Shown: piece after piece, positions 1-7,754 of the stretch
How the letters are laid out: the number at the start of each line of letters is the position of its first letter
Position numbering within the stretch: position 1 is the stretch's first letter
Assembly (NCBI GenBank): GCA_904502215.1
Contig: CAJGDQ010000004.1
Coordinates: forward strand, 1 to 19,199
DNA from: Clostridiaceae bacterium
Lineage (GTDB): Bacteria; Bacillota; Clostridia; Oscillospirales; Acutalibacteraceae
Length of the DNA stretch: 19,199 nucleotides
Direction: 5' to 3'
Made by a program: the position numbers and the translations under genes
The notes under the pieces: model-generated
What the model saw: only the letters and a program-made list of their open reading frames with translations
Told to the model about the DNA's origin: nothing
Database searches by the model: none

Positions 1-720
1 GAAAACGAAAATGCAACAACAAGGGAGCTTGTTGCCGCTATGGCAAAGGAGCCATTGTTGTTTGAGCCGGGAACCGCTTATAATTATAGCCTTTCTCACG
101 ATGTTTTGGCAGCTGTTGCCGAGGTTATAACAGGCAAAACCTTCCACGAGTTTTTAAAGGATGAAATTTTCACTCCTCTTGGTATGACCGATATTGGCTT
201 CCATCCAACTGAAGAGGATATGAAGCGTTTTGCTAAGCAATATATGTATGATGGTTATAAATTTAAATGCAACGAATATCCTAAAACCTGTGCTTATAGA
301 TTAAGTGAAAAATATGAGAGCGGCGGAGCAGGACTTTTTGCTACCAATGATGAATACATGAAGGTTTTGGATGCTCTTGCAAATGGTGGTAAGGCCGAGA
401 ATGGCTATCAGCTTTTAAAACCCGAAACTATTGATGTTTTGAGAAAGCCCACTATGAGTGATTCAGAGGTGTTCGATAAGGTCGGCTATAGATATGCTCA
501 TGGTGTTCGTGTTATGACTAATAAAGAGGTGGGACAAAGTTTATCTCCTCTTGGTGAGTTTGGTTGGGATGGCGCTGCCGCTTCATACGGAATGGTTGAT
601 ACTGAAAACAATATAAGTATTGTTTTCACAACCCATGTTTTAGGCTTTGGCAGAAGCTATAGCGAAATTCATCCTCAGCTTAGAAACCGAGTTTATATCG
701 GTTTGGGACTTGATAAATAA
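1..720 (+). CDS. Beta-lactamase-fold serine hydrolase (class C/esterase-like), 5' truncated
   Basis: The frame is open from base 1, so the gene begins upstream; 239 C-terminal residues are visible. The part seen matches the beta-lactamase/transpeptidase-like fold of PF00144 (class C beta-lactamases, esterases, D-amino-acid hydrolases): an F-E-P-G-T-x-Y-x-Y-S segment, a helix ending in PLGMTDIGF, a GGAGLFATNDEYMK block typical of this family, and a C-terminal FGWDGAAAS motif on the last strand. The catalytic S-x-x-K would lie upstream of the window and cannot be checked. The second motif reads YSL where class C enzymes usually have Y-x-N, so an esterase or peptidase-like role is more likely than real beta-lactamase activity. 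The signal peptide status is unknown. The stop is followed at once by a strong terminator. Family confidence is high; substrate is unknown. Confidence 0.85.
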   Translation, partial: ENENATTRELVAAMAKEPLLFEPGTAYNYSLSHDVLAAVAEVITGKTFHEFLKDEIFTPLGMTDIGFHPTEEDMKRFAKQYMYDGYKFKCNEYPKTCAYRLSEKYESGGAGLFATNDEYMKVLDALANGGKAENGYQLLKPETIDVLRKPTMSDSEVFDKVGYRYAHGVRVMTNKEVGQSLSPLGEFGWDGAAASYGMVDTENNISIVFTTHVLGFGRSYSEIHPQLRNRVYIGLGLDK

Positions 721-721
721 G

Positions 722-754
722 AAAAAAGTCGGTGAAAAAATCACCGACTTTTTT
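722..754. terminator. Bidirectional intrinsic terminator between the serine hydrolase gene and prfC
   Basis: A perfect 8-bp stem (728-735 with 741-748, GTCGGTGA arm) has an A-run on its left (722-727) and a T-run on its right (749-754), so it works on either strand. It ends the convergent plus-strand hydrolase and minus-strand prfC transcripts. The prfC stop codon sits at the T-run. Confidence 0.92.
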
Positions 755-2348
755 AATCTTTACTAAAATCTTCAAGGATTAAGCCTTCGTTTCTTTCGAG
801 TGCCCAGTTAATATTCCATTCGCTTGTGAAAATAAGCAAATTATTTCCCTTGAAATCCTGAACCCACTTGGTATCAGAGGTGAGGTTGAGTTTTTTAACA
901 TCAATATCCTTATTTTTAATCCATCTTATATGTTGATAGGACAGGTTATTCCTTATAACATCAACATTATATTCGTTCTTAAGGCGATGTTCAAGCACCT
1001 CAAACTGAAGCACGCCAACAACTCCAACGATAACCCTTTCCATACCTGTATTCGGTTCGTGGAAAATTTGAATAGCACCCTCTTGAGCTATTTGTTCAAC
1101 ACCCTTAACAAACTGCTTTCTCTTAAGGGAGTCCTTTTGCTCGATAAAGGCGAAATGTTCGGGAGCAAAGGTTGGAATACCCTCGAATTTAACCTTCTTT
1201 TTTTGAGAGCAAACGGTATCGCCAATGGAATAAATACCAGGGTCGAAAACACCGATAATATCACCAGCATATGCCTTGTTTATTATTTGGCGTTCATCTG
1301 CCATCATTTGCTGAGGTTGGGAAAGGCGAACAGGTTTACCAGCTTGAACGTGGAAATAATCTGCACCACGCTCAAATTTACCCGAACAAATGCGGAAGAA
1401 GGTTATTCTATCCCTATGGTTTTTATTCATATTTGCCTGAATTTTAAAGGCAAATGCCGAAAACTCTTCATCAAAGGGGCTGACCTCTTCATTTCCCGAA
1501 ATTCGAGGAAGGGGAGAGGTTGTCATCCTAAGGAAGTTTTCAAGGAAAACTTCAATGCCGAAATTCATAAGGGCTGAGCCGAAGAAAACAGGGCTTAGTT
1601 TTCCGCATCTAACCTTTTCTAAATCAAACTCAAAGCTAGCTCCGTCCAAAAGTTCAATTTGGTCAACAAGCTCAGCTCTTTGATATTCGCCGATAAGCTC
1701 ATCAAGCTTTTCAATATCGGTTATATCGCAGGGGGTTGGCTTGATTTTTTCCTGACCTTTATGCATTTGGTCGGAAAAGGAAAGGATTTCTCTCTTATCC
1801 CTATCAAAAACACCCTTGAAGCTAACGCCGCAGCCGATAGGCCAGTTGACAGGATATGTTCCTATTCCAAATTCCTTTTCGAGTTCATCAAGAAGCTCAA
1901 ATGGGTCTCGTGCTTCTCTATCAAGCTTGTTGATAAAGGTGAAAATGGGGATATTTCTTCTGGCGCAAACCTTGAAAAGCTTTCTTGTTTGAGCCTCAAT
2001 ACCCTTTGCCGCATCTATAACCATAACAACGCTGTCAGCCGCCATAAGAGTTCTATAGGTATCCTCAGAGAAGTCCTGATGTCCCGGTGTATCAAGAATA
2101 TTTATACAATATCCATCGTATTCAAACTGCATAACCGAAGAGGTTATTGAAATACCTCTTTGTTTTTCAAGCTCCATCCAGTCACTAACTGCGTGCTTTG
2201 CAGTTGCCTTTCCTTTAACCGAGCCTGCGGTTTGAATGGCTCCGCCATATAAAAGGAATTTCTCGGTAAGGGTTGTTTTACCGGCATCAGGGTGGGATAT
2301 AATCGCAAAGGTGCGTCTTCTTTCAATCTCGTGCCTTAAATTTGCCAA
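753..2348 (-). CDS. prfC: Peptide chain release factor 3 (RF3)
   Basis: This encodes a 531-residue translational GTPase that removes RF1/RF2 from the ribosome after peptide release; E. coli RF3 is about the same length (529). All GTPase motifs are visible: P-loop SHPDAGKT at residues 18-25, switch I RGISIT at 64-69, DTPGHQDF at 86-93 and NKLD at 140-143. The elongation-factor-like domain 2 and the RF3 C-terminal domain follow. The H-Q-D-F form of the G3 motif and the length set RF3 apart from EF-G. The start is a TTG codon (2346-2348). It is chosen because an AAAGGAG ribosome binding site lies 9 bases upstream on the minus strand and the canonical RF3 N-terminus follows. It is transcribed alone, away from rsmD, from a promoter at 2383-2411. 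Confidence 0.97.
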   Translation of the reverse strand: MANLRHEIERRRTFAIISHPDAGKTTLTEKFLLYGGAIQTAGSVKGKATAKHAVSDWMELEKQRGISITSSVMQFEYDGYCINILDTPGHQDFSEDTYRTLMAADSVVMVIDAAKGIEAQTRKLFKVCARRNIPIFTFINKLDREARDPFELLDELEKEFGIGTYPVNWPIGCGVSFKGVFDRDKREILSFSDQMHKGQEKIKPTPCDITDIEKLDELIGEYQRAELVDQIELLDGASFEFDLEKVRCGKLSPVFFGSALMNFGIEVFLENFLRMTTSPLPRISGNEEVSPFDEEFSAFAFKIQANMNKNHRDRITFFRICSGKFERGADYFHVQAGKPVRLSQPQQMMADERQIINKAYAGDIIGVFDPGIYSIGDTVCSQKKKVKFEGIPTFAPEHFAFIEQKDSLKRKQFVKGVEQIAQEGAIQIFHEPNTGMERVIVGVVGVLQFEVLEHRLKNEYNVDVIRNNLSYQHIRWIKNKDIDVKKLNLTSDTKWVQDFKGNNLLIFTSEWNINWALERNEGLILEDFSKD

Positions 2349-2382
2349 GAGTTATTTCTCCTTTAAATTCAAATCAAAATAG

Positions 2383-2411
2383 AGTTTATCACATATTTAT
2401 TACTTTATCAA
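2383..2411 (-). promoter_or_regulatory. Predicted sigma-A promoter of prfC
   Basis: Read on the minus strand, TTGATA (2406-2411) is followed after exactly 17 bases by TAAACT (2383-2388), with an extended TG one base before the -10. It points toward prfC and leaves a leader of roughly 30 bases. Predicted from sequence only. Confidence 0.65.
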
Positions 2412-2450
2412 GATTTAATAGACTTATTTTAAACTTTTTTTAAAAAACTA

Positions 2451-2480
2451 TTGACAAAATATAGTGTTTAGTGGGATAAT
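2451..2480 (+). promoter_or_regulatory. Predicted sigma-A promoter of the rsmD-coaD cluster
   Basis: A perfect -35 box TTGACA (2451-2456) is followed after 18 bases by GATAAT (2475-2480). The A/T-run sequence just upstream (about 2429-2448) resembles an UP element. The leader to the rsmD start is about 40 bases. Confidence 0.7.
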
Positions 2481-2526
2481 GTATGAGGTAATATAGGTAT
2501 GTTATGCAATTTAGTTTGGTGATGTT

Positions 2527-3072
2527 ATGCGAGTTATTACCGGTGATTTAAAAGGCAAACGCCTTGTAACACCGTTTGGCAGAGATGTCCGTCCTACTCC
2601 TGATAGGGTTAAGGAAGGCTTATTCTCGGCGTTACAGTTTGATATTGAAGGCAGAAGAGTTCTCGATTTATTTGCAGGCTCGGGTCAGCTTGGAATTGAA
2701 GCCTTGAGCCGAGGTGCAAAATCAGCCGTTTTGGTTGATAATTCTATGAACTCTATAAAAGCTATAAAAAGCAATGTAGAAGCTTGCGGTTTGGAAAACA
2801 AGGCTCAGGTTAAGCTTTCGGATTATGCATCATTTTGCGCTATGAGCCGAGAAACCTTTGATATTGTTTTTCTTGACCCGCCTTATAATGAGGGACTTTT
2901 GATGCCTGCTATTAAAGCGGTGCTTCCTCTTATGAGTGATTACGGAATGATAGTTTGCGAGCATCCTCCCGAGGTAAAGCTTGATGAAAAAATCGGAGGT
3001 TTTGCTATTTCGAAAGTCTATCGTTACGGAAAGGTTCTTGTTACGGTTTATAGAAAAGGGGACCTAGAATGA
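2527..3072 (+). CDS. rsmD: 16S rRNA (guanine(966)-N(2))-methyltransferase RsmD
   Basis: This 181-residue SAM-dependent methyltransferase modifies G966 of 16S rRNA (E. coli numbering) during 30S assembly. The N-terminus has the family signature MRVI-GxLKGKRL followed by RPTPDRVKEGLFSAL. The SAM-binding motif I is LDLFAGSGQLG at 46-56, and the catalytic DPPY motif is at 117-120, as expected for N2-guanine methylation. The ATG at 2527 is preceded by GGTGAT, which pairs with the 3' part of the anti-Shine-Dalgarno sequence. It is first in its transcription unit and overlaps coaD by four bases (ATGA). The rsmD-coaD pair is widely conserved in Bacillota. Confidence 0.95.
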   Translation: MRVITGDLKGKRLVTPFGRDVRPTPDRVKEGLFSALQFDIEGRRVLDLFAGSGQLGIEALSRGAKSAVLVDNSMNSIKAIKSNVEACGLENKAQVKLSDYASFCAMSRETFDIVFLDPPYNEGLLMPAIKAVLPLMSDYGMIVCEHPPEVKLDEKIGGFAISKVYRYGKVLVTVYRKGDLE

Positions 3073-3557
3073 AAGATAAGGTTATAGCAATTTGTCCGGG
3101 TAGCTTTGACCCGGTAACACTTGGTCATCTTGATATTATAACCAGAGCATCGAATATGTTTCATAAGGTTATAGTTGTTGTTGCGGGAAACAGTTCAAAG
3201 CATTGTTCATTTTCTCCTGAGGAGAGGGTTGAACTTATAAGTAAATGCATAACTAATCTTCCAAACGTAACTGTAGAGCATTATGGAGGACTTCTTGCCG
3301 ATTATGCGGCAGATGTTGGCGCAACCGCAATTATTAAGGGTCTTAGAGCTATGTCGGACTTTGAATATGAGTTCCAAATGGCTCTTACCAATAAAAAACT
3401 CAACCCCAAGGTTGAAACCCTGTTTTTAACAACGGCGGCCGAGAATATGTATCTCAGCTCCAGTATGGTTAAGCAGATTGCTTCTATGGGCGGCGATATT
3501 TCCGATTTCGTTCCCGAGGTTATAAGACAGGATATAATTAACAGGATAAAAAAATAA
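3069..3557 (+). CDS. coaD: Phosphopantetheine adenylyltransferase
   Basis: This cytoplasmic enzyme of 162 residues transfers AMP from ATP to 4'-phosphopantetheine, giving dephospho-CoA, the penultimate step of coenzyme A synthesis. The nucleotidyltransferase motif T-x-G-H is at 17-20 within PGSFDPVTLGH. The second ATP-binding motif is the SSSMVK block near residues 130-135, followed by the family's GGDISDFVP. The length is typical of bacterial CoaD. Translation is probably coupled to rsmD through the ATGA overlap at 3069-3072. Confidence 0.97.
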   Translation: MKDKVIAICPGSFDPVTLGHLDIITRASNMFHKVIVVVAGNSSKHCSFSPEERVELISKCITNLPNVTVEHYGGLLADYAADVGATAIIKGLRAMSDFEYEFQMALTNKKLNPKVETLFLTTAAENMYLSSSMVKQIASMGGDISDFVPEVIRQDIINRIKK

Positions 3558-3588
3558 TATTACCGATAAAACGGTGGAGGACAGAAAA

Positions 3589-4047
3589 ATGACACTTGAT
3601 GAATTACTTGAACAGTTTGACGAGGTGCTTGACAGCGGCATTAAAATCCCCGGCAAGAAAACCGTTGTAGACATCGAGAAATTAAGAGCAGTTGTTGATG
3701 ATATTCGCCTTAATATCCCTGCTGAAATTAAGCAGGCTAAGGGCATTGTTGCTGATAGAGCTGATATTATCACCAATGCTAAGCGTGAAGCTGATGGCAT
3801 TATCAGAAGCGCTGAAGAGCGTGCTAAGGCTATGGTAGCTCAGGAAGAGATTGTTAAGCTTTCTCAGGCTAAGGCTGCTGAGATTATTGCAACCGCTCAG
3901 GCTAAGAGCCGTGATATGCGCAAAGCCGCTCAGGACTTTGTTGATGATATTATGCGCCGTGCTGATGAGGGTCTCACCGCAAACCTCGGTGAAGTTCGCA
4001 AAACAAGAGCTGCTTTGAAACAGCAGATTCCTTCTGTTAAGGAATAA
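3589..4047 (+). CDS. Coiled-coil protein of unknown function (DivIVA/ATP-synthase-b-like)
   Basis: The product is a soluble, mostly helical protein of 152 residues. I do not recognise a specific family with certainty. A short N-terminal segment with a G-K-K-T-V-V-D patch (about residues 20-30) leads into a long Ala/Lys/Glu/Arg-rich helix from about 45 to 145. That helix has heptad character and reads like DivIVA proteins or the stalk subunit b of F-type ATP synthase; automated annotations often call such proteins ATPase. There is no membrane segment or catalytic motif. The ATG at 3589 is chosen over the in-frame GTG at 3574 because GGAGG (3576-3580) lies 8 bases before it, and the GTG overlaps that ribosome binding site. 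It follows coaD by 31 bases and precedes ileS, as divIVA does in Bacillus. A role in cell-envelope or division scaffolding is inference. Confidence 0.8.
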   Translation: MTLDELLEQFDEVLDSGIKIPGKKTVVDIEKLRAVVDDIRLNIPAEIKQAKGIVADRADIITNAKREADGIIRSAEERAKAMVAQEEIVKLSQAKAAEIIATAQAKSRDMRKAAQDFVDDIMRRADEGLTANLGEVRKTRAALKQQIPSVKE

Positions 4048-4075
4048 TTTTTAGCGAAATTAACTTTTAATATCA

Positions 4076-4118
4076 AAAAGCGCCTAGGCAATTAGCCTCG
4101 GTGCTTTTGGTTTGTTTT
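4076..4118 (+). terminator. Hairpin with U-rich tail upstream of ileS (terminator or attenuator)
   Basis: The left arm (4076-4089, AAAAGCGCC then AGGC) pairs with the right arm (4095-4108, GCCT then GGTGCTTTT), with one C/T mismatch and one G-U pair. The loop is five bases, and a T-rich but G-interrupted tail runs to about 4118. The ileS ribosome binding site begins at 4120. No clear promoter lies between hairpin and ileS, so ileS may depend on read-through and the hairpin may act as an attenuator. The T-box antiterminator consensus is absent. Confidence 0.65.
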
Positions 4119-4136
4119 GAAAGGAGCAATTCCCCA

Positions 4137-7100
4137 GTGTATAACAGCATTTCACCCAACCTTAACTTTGTTGAGGAAGAAAAGAAAATTGAAAAATTTT
4201 GGGAAGAGCAAAAAATATTTGAAAAGAGTATAGATTCCAAAGCCAAGGGCGAGCCTTATGTTTTCTATGATGGCCCTCCAACCGCTAACGGAAAGCCTCA
4301 TATCGGCCATGTTTTAACCCGTGTTATTAAGGATATGATTCCTCGTTACAGAACAATGAAGGGTTATATGGTGCCAAGAAAAGCAGGCTGGGATACCCAC
4401 GGTCTCCCTGTTGAGCTTGAGGTTGAAAAGCTTTTGGGCCTTGATGGCAAGGAGCAAATCGAGGAATATGGTCTTGACCCCTTTATAGACCACTGCAAAG
4501 AGAGTGTTTGGAAATATAAGGGAATGTGGGAAGACTTTTCCAAGACTGTTGGCTTCTGGGCTGATATGGATAATCCTTATGTTACTTATCATAATGACTT
4601 TATTGAGTCTGAGTGGTGGGCATTAAAGCAAATTTTTGATAAAGGCCTTTTATATAAGGGCTTTAAAATTGTGCCTTATTGTCCTCGTTGCGGAACCCCG
4701 CTTTCTTCTCACGAGGTGGCTCAAGGTTATAAGAATGTTAAGGAACGCAGTGCGGTTGTTCGCTTTAAGGTAGTAGGGGAAGACGCTTATTTCCTCGCTT
4801 GGACAACAACCCCTTGGACCCTTCCTTCTAACGTTGCGCTTTGCGTTAATCCTGATGAAACATATTGCAAGGTAAAGGCTCAGGACGGCTATGTTTATTA
4901 TATGGCTAAGGCACTTCTTGATAAGGTTCTCGGAAAGCTTGCAACTGAGGAAGCTCCGGCTTATGAGATAATTGAAGAATATGTTGGCACCGACCTTGAA
5001 AATAAGGAATATGAGCCTTTATTTGATTTTGTTAAGCCTATTTGCGAAAAGCAAAAGAAGAAGGGTCATTTCATCACTTGCGATAGTTATGTTACTATGA
5101 CTGACGGCACGGGTATTGTTCATATAGCTCCTGCTTTCGGTGAGGATGATGCCAAGGTTGGAAGACGATACGACCTACCCTTTGTTCAGTTGGTTGACAG
5201 CAAGGGTGAGCTTACCGAGGAAACACCTTATGCCGGCGTTTTCGTTAAAAAGGCTGACCCGTTGGTGCTTAAGGACCTTGAGGAAAAAGGACTTTTATTT
5301 GATGCTCCTAAATTTGAGCATGATTATCCGCATTGTTGGCGTTGCGATACCCCACTTATCTATTATGCAAGAGAATCTTGGTTTATTAAAATGACCGAGG
5401 TTAAGGATGACCTTATTAAGAATAACGATACTATCAACTGGATTCCGGAGAGTATCGGTAAAGGTCGTTTCGGTGATTGGCTTAAGAATGTTCAGGACTG
5501 GGGTATTTCCCGTAACAGATATTGGGGAACACCGCTTAATATTTGGACTTGTGATTGCGGTCATATGCATTCTATCGGCAGTATTGAAGAGCTTAAATCT
5601 ATGAGCGATAACTGCCCTGATGATATTGAGCTTCATAGACCCTATATTGATGCTGTTACCATCAAATGTCCCATTTGCGGCAAGGAAATGCATCGTGTTC
5701 CCGAGGTTATTGACTGTTGGTTTGACTCGGGCTCAATGCCTTTTGCTCAGCATCATTATCCCTTTGAAAATAAGGATTTATTTGAATCTCAGTTCCCGGC
5801 CGACTTTATTTCGGAGGCGGTTGACCAAACAAGAGGTTGGTTCTATTCACTTCTTGCAATTTCAACCTTAATCTTTGATAAAGCTCCCTTTAAGAATGTT
5901 ATAGTTTTAGGTCACGTTCAGGATGAAAACGGCCAAAAAATGAGTAAATCGAAGGGTAACGCTGTTGACCCGTTTGATGCGCTTGAAAAATTTGGCGCCG
6001 ATGCTATTCGTTGGTATTTCTATACCAACTCAGCTCCTTGGCTTCCTAACCGTTTCCACGATAAAGCGGTAACCGAAGGTCAGCGCAAATTTATGGGCAC
6101 TCTTTGGAATACCTATGCATTTTATGTGCTTTATGCAAATATTGATGCATTTGACCCCTCTAAATATAATATAAATGATTATAAGCTTTCGGTTATGGAT
6201 AAATGGCTTTTATCACGCCTTAATTCAACCGTTAAAGCGGTTGATACCAACCTCTCGAATTATAGAATACCCGAAGCTGCTCGTGCTCTTCAGGAATTTG
6301 TTGATGAGATGAGTAACTGGTATGTTCGCAGAGGCCGTGAGCGCTATTGGGTTCAGGGGCTTACTGATGACAAGATTGCGGCTTATTTAACCCTTTATAC
6401 CGCACTTGTTACTATCGCTAAGACTGCGGCTCCGATGATACCTTTTATGACCGAGAATATTTATCAAAACCTTGTTAGAAACATTGATAAAGAAGCTCCC
6501 GAGAGTATTCATCTTTGCGATTTCCCCGAGATTAGAGAGGACCTTATAGACCTAAAACTCGAGGAACAAATGGATAAGGTTTTGGAGATTGTTGTTTTGG
6601 GAAGAGCTGCAAGAAACGGCTCTAACCTTAAAAACCGTCAGCCCCTTTCGGTTATGTATGTTAAGCTTGATGGCGAACTTGATGATTTCTATACCGAGAT
6701 TATCAGAGAAGAGCTTAATATTAAGAATGTTGATTTCACGGGTGAGGTTGATAACTTTGTAAGCTATAGCTTTAAGCCTCAGCTTAAAACCTTAGGTCCG
6801 AAATTTGGCAAACAGCTTGGTGAAATCAGAAACGCTCTTATGAACATTGATGGCTCGGCTGCTAAGGCTCAGCTTGATAATAACGGCGTTTTGAAATTAA
6901 ATATTTCTATTGGTGATATTGAGTTGGCACCCGAAGATTTGCTTATTGAGGCAGTTCAGAAGGAAGGCTTCTTCACAGTGAGCGATAGGGGAATAACAGT
7001 AGCTCTTGATACTTGTCTTACCGAAGAACTTATTGTTGAAGGCTTTGTCAGAGAGCTTGTCAGCAAGCTTCAAACAATGCGTAAGGAAGCAGGCTTCAAT

Positions 7101-7295
7101 GTTACCGACCATATTAATATTACCATTGAGGGAAGCGAAAAGGTTACTGATATTGCGGTATCCAAGGCTTCTGATATAACAGGCGATACCTTGGCCGATT
7201 CGATAATTGTTGCTAAGGCAGAGGGCTATGTTAAGGAATGGGATATTAACGGCGAAAAGGTTACTATCGGTGTAAAACGTGAAGGAGGAAACTGA
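4137..7295 (+). CDS. ileS: Isoleucyl-tRNA synthetase, type 2 (eukaryote-like)
   Basis: This class I synthetase charges tRNA-Ile and edits valine. The HIGH motif is at 55-58 and KMSKS at 601-605. The CP1 editing domain shows TTTPW from about 223 and the G-E-D-D element at 335-338. Cys-rich zinc-type pairs occur before and after the editing region. The length (1052), the motif GWDTHGLPVELEVEK after the first domain, and the absence of the C-terminal zinc finger place it in the type 2 class, which overlaps with intrinsically mupirocin-tolerant enzymes; ordinary bacterial type 1 enzymes are about 920-940 residues. The start is GTG at 4137. AAAGGAG (4120-4126) lies 10 bases upstream, and the alternative GTG at 4101 lies inside the hairpin. 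The last codons carry the ribosome binding site of the next gene. Confidence 0.96.
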   Translation: MYNSISPNLNFVEEEKKIEKFWEEQKIFEKSIDSKAKGEPYVFYDGPPTANGKPHIGHVLTRVIKDMIPRYRTMKGYMVPRKAGWDTHGLPVELEVEKLLGLDGKEQIEEYGLDPFIDHCKESVWKYKGMWEDFSKTVGFWADMDNPYVTYHNDFIESEWWALKQIFDKGLLYKGFKIVPYCPRCGTPLSSHEVAQGYKNVKERSAVVRFKVVGEDAYFLAWTTTPWTLPSNVALCVNPDETYCKVKAQDGYVYYMAKALLDKVLGKLATEEAPAYEIIEEYVGTDLENKEYEPLFDFVKPICEKQKKKGHFITCDSYVTMTDGTGIVHIAPAFGEDDAKVGRRYDLPFVQLVDSKGELTEETPYAGVFVKKADPLVLKDLEEKGLLFDAPKFEHDYPHCWRCDTPLIYYARESWFIKMTEVKDDLIKNNDTINWIPESIGKGRFGDWLKNVQDWGISRNRYWGTPLNIWTCDCGHMHSIGSIEELKSMSDNCPDDIELHRPYIDAVTIKCPICGKEMHRVPEVIDCWFDSGSMPFAQHHYPFENKDLFESQFPADFISEAVDQTRGWFYSLLAISTLIFDKAPFKNVIVLGHVQDENGQKMSKSKGNAVDPFDALEKFGADAIRWYFYTNSAPWLPNRFHDKAVTEGQRKFMGTLWNTYAFYVLYANIDAFDPSKYNINDYKLSVMDKWLLSRLNSTVKAVDTNLSNYRIPEAARALQEFVDEMSNWYVRRGRERYWVQGLTDDKIAAYLTLYTALVTIAKTAAPMIPFMTENIYQNLVRNIDKEAPESIHLCDFPEIREDLIDLKLEEQMDKVLEIVVLGRAARNGSNLKNRQPLSVMYVKLDGELDDFYTEIIREELNIKNVDFTGEVDNFVSYSFKPQLKTLGPKFGKQLGEIRNALMNIDGSAAKAQLDNNGVLKLNISIGDIELAPEDLLIEAVQKEGFFTVSDRGITVALDTCLTEELIVEGFVRELVSKLQTMRKEAGFNVTDHINITIEGSEKVTDIAVSKASDITGDTLADSIIVAKAEGYVKEWDINGEKVTIGVKREGGN

Positions 7296-7296
7296 T

Positions 7297-7632
7297 ATGG
7301 CTAAAAAGTCAAAAGAAGAGATGGTTTTTGAAGATATAAGTTCTTCTTCTCCCAAAAGTATTAAACCCATAGCTGAACTCGAGGAACACTCGAACAGGGC
7401 TTTTAAAAACATTGATAAAACAATTAAAACCTTAGCTTTTGTAGTTTCAATCGGAATTTTTTTGATTTTTGCAGTTTTGGCTGCAGTTCTTATAATTCTT
7501 GATAAGATTTTCTTTGTTATTTCAATCGGTCTTATTGTTGTGGGTGCTATTCTTGCGATAATTATTATGTTCTTAATTTATGGAACAGGCCATATTATTT
7601 CTCAAAACAACGAAATACTCAAAAAACTTTAA
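7297..7632 (+). CDS. Small two-helix membrane protein of unknown function
   Basis: The product has 111 residues. The first 40 or so are polar and charged, with a run of serines near 15-18 and no recognisable motif. Two strongly hydrophobic segments follow (about 46-68 and 71-95), separated by a Leu-Asp-Lys turn, and the tail GHIISQNNEILKKL is short and polar. Both termini are probably cytoplasmic. The ATG at 7297 lies one base after the ileS stop. Its AAGGAGG site (7282-7288) is inside ileS, so translation is coupled; the earlier in-frame GTG at 7279 precedes that site and is rejected. A strong terminator ends the unit. I cannot assign a function. Confidence 0.8.
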   Translation: MAKKSKEEMVFEDISSSSPKSIKPIAELEEHSNRAFKNIDKTIKTLAFVVSIGIFLIFAVLAAVLIILDKIFFVISIGLIVVGAILAIIIMFLIYGTGHIISQNNEILKKL

Positions 7633-7664
7633 ATAAACGGGGCAAAAGCCCCGTTTATTTTTTC
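7631..7664 (+). terminator. Intrinsic terminator after the ileS transcription unit
   Basis: A perfect 13-bp stem (7631-7643 with 7648-7660, core ACGGGGC) has a four-base AAAA loop and a T-run after the stem. Its first bases overlap the stop codon of the small membrane protein. Confidence 0.93.
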
Positions 7665-7691
7665 TTAAAACTTTCTTAAAGAAATATAGAG

Positions 7692-7720
7692 TTGTTTTTT
7701 TGGTTAAAATATGATATACT
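7692..7720 (+). promoter_or_regulatory. Predicted promoter of the LtaS-like/Nudix/LOG operon
   Basis: TTGTTT (7692-7697) is followed after 17 bases by TATACT (7715-7720), with an extended TG one base before the -10. A transcription start near 7727 excludes the possible TTG start at 7692 of the following gene. Confidence 0.7.
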
Positions 7721-7754
7721 GCAAAGGTATAAATCTCTGAAAGGGATGCTATTG

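Noticed and set aside
930..2150. Plus-strand open frames of 215 and 163 codons
   Set aside because: They lie fully antisense to prfC, lack ribosome binding sites and recognisable domains, and are shadows of its codon use.
4101..4136. Upstream GTG start for ileS
   Set aside because: It lies inside the hairpin and before the AAAGGAG ribosome binding site, which serves the GTG at 4137.
4048..4136. T-box riboswitch before ileS
   Set aside because: The gap is too short and lacks the conserved T-box antiterminator sequence.
7692..7754. TTG start at 7692 and ATG at 7746 for the LtaS-like gene
   Set aside because: The first is part of the promoter -35; the second directly abuts the ribosome binding site, whereas ATG 7755 has ideal spacing.
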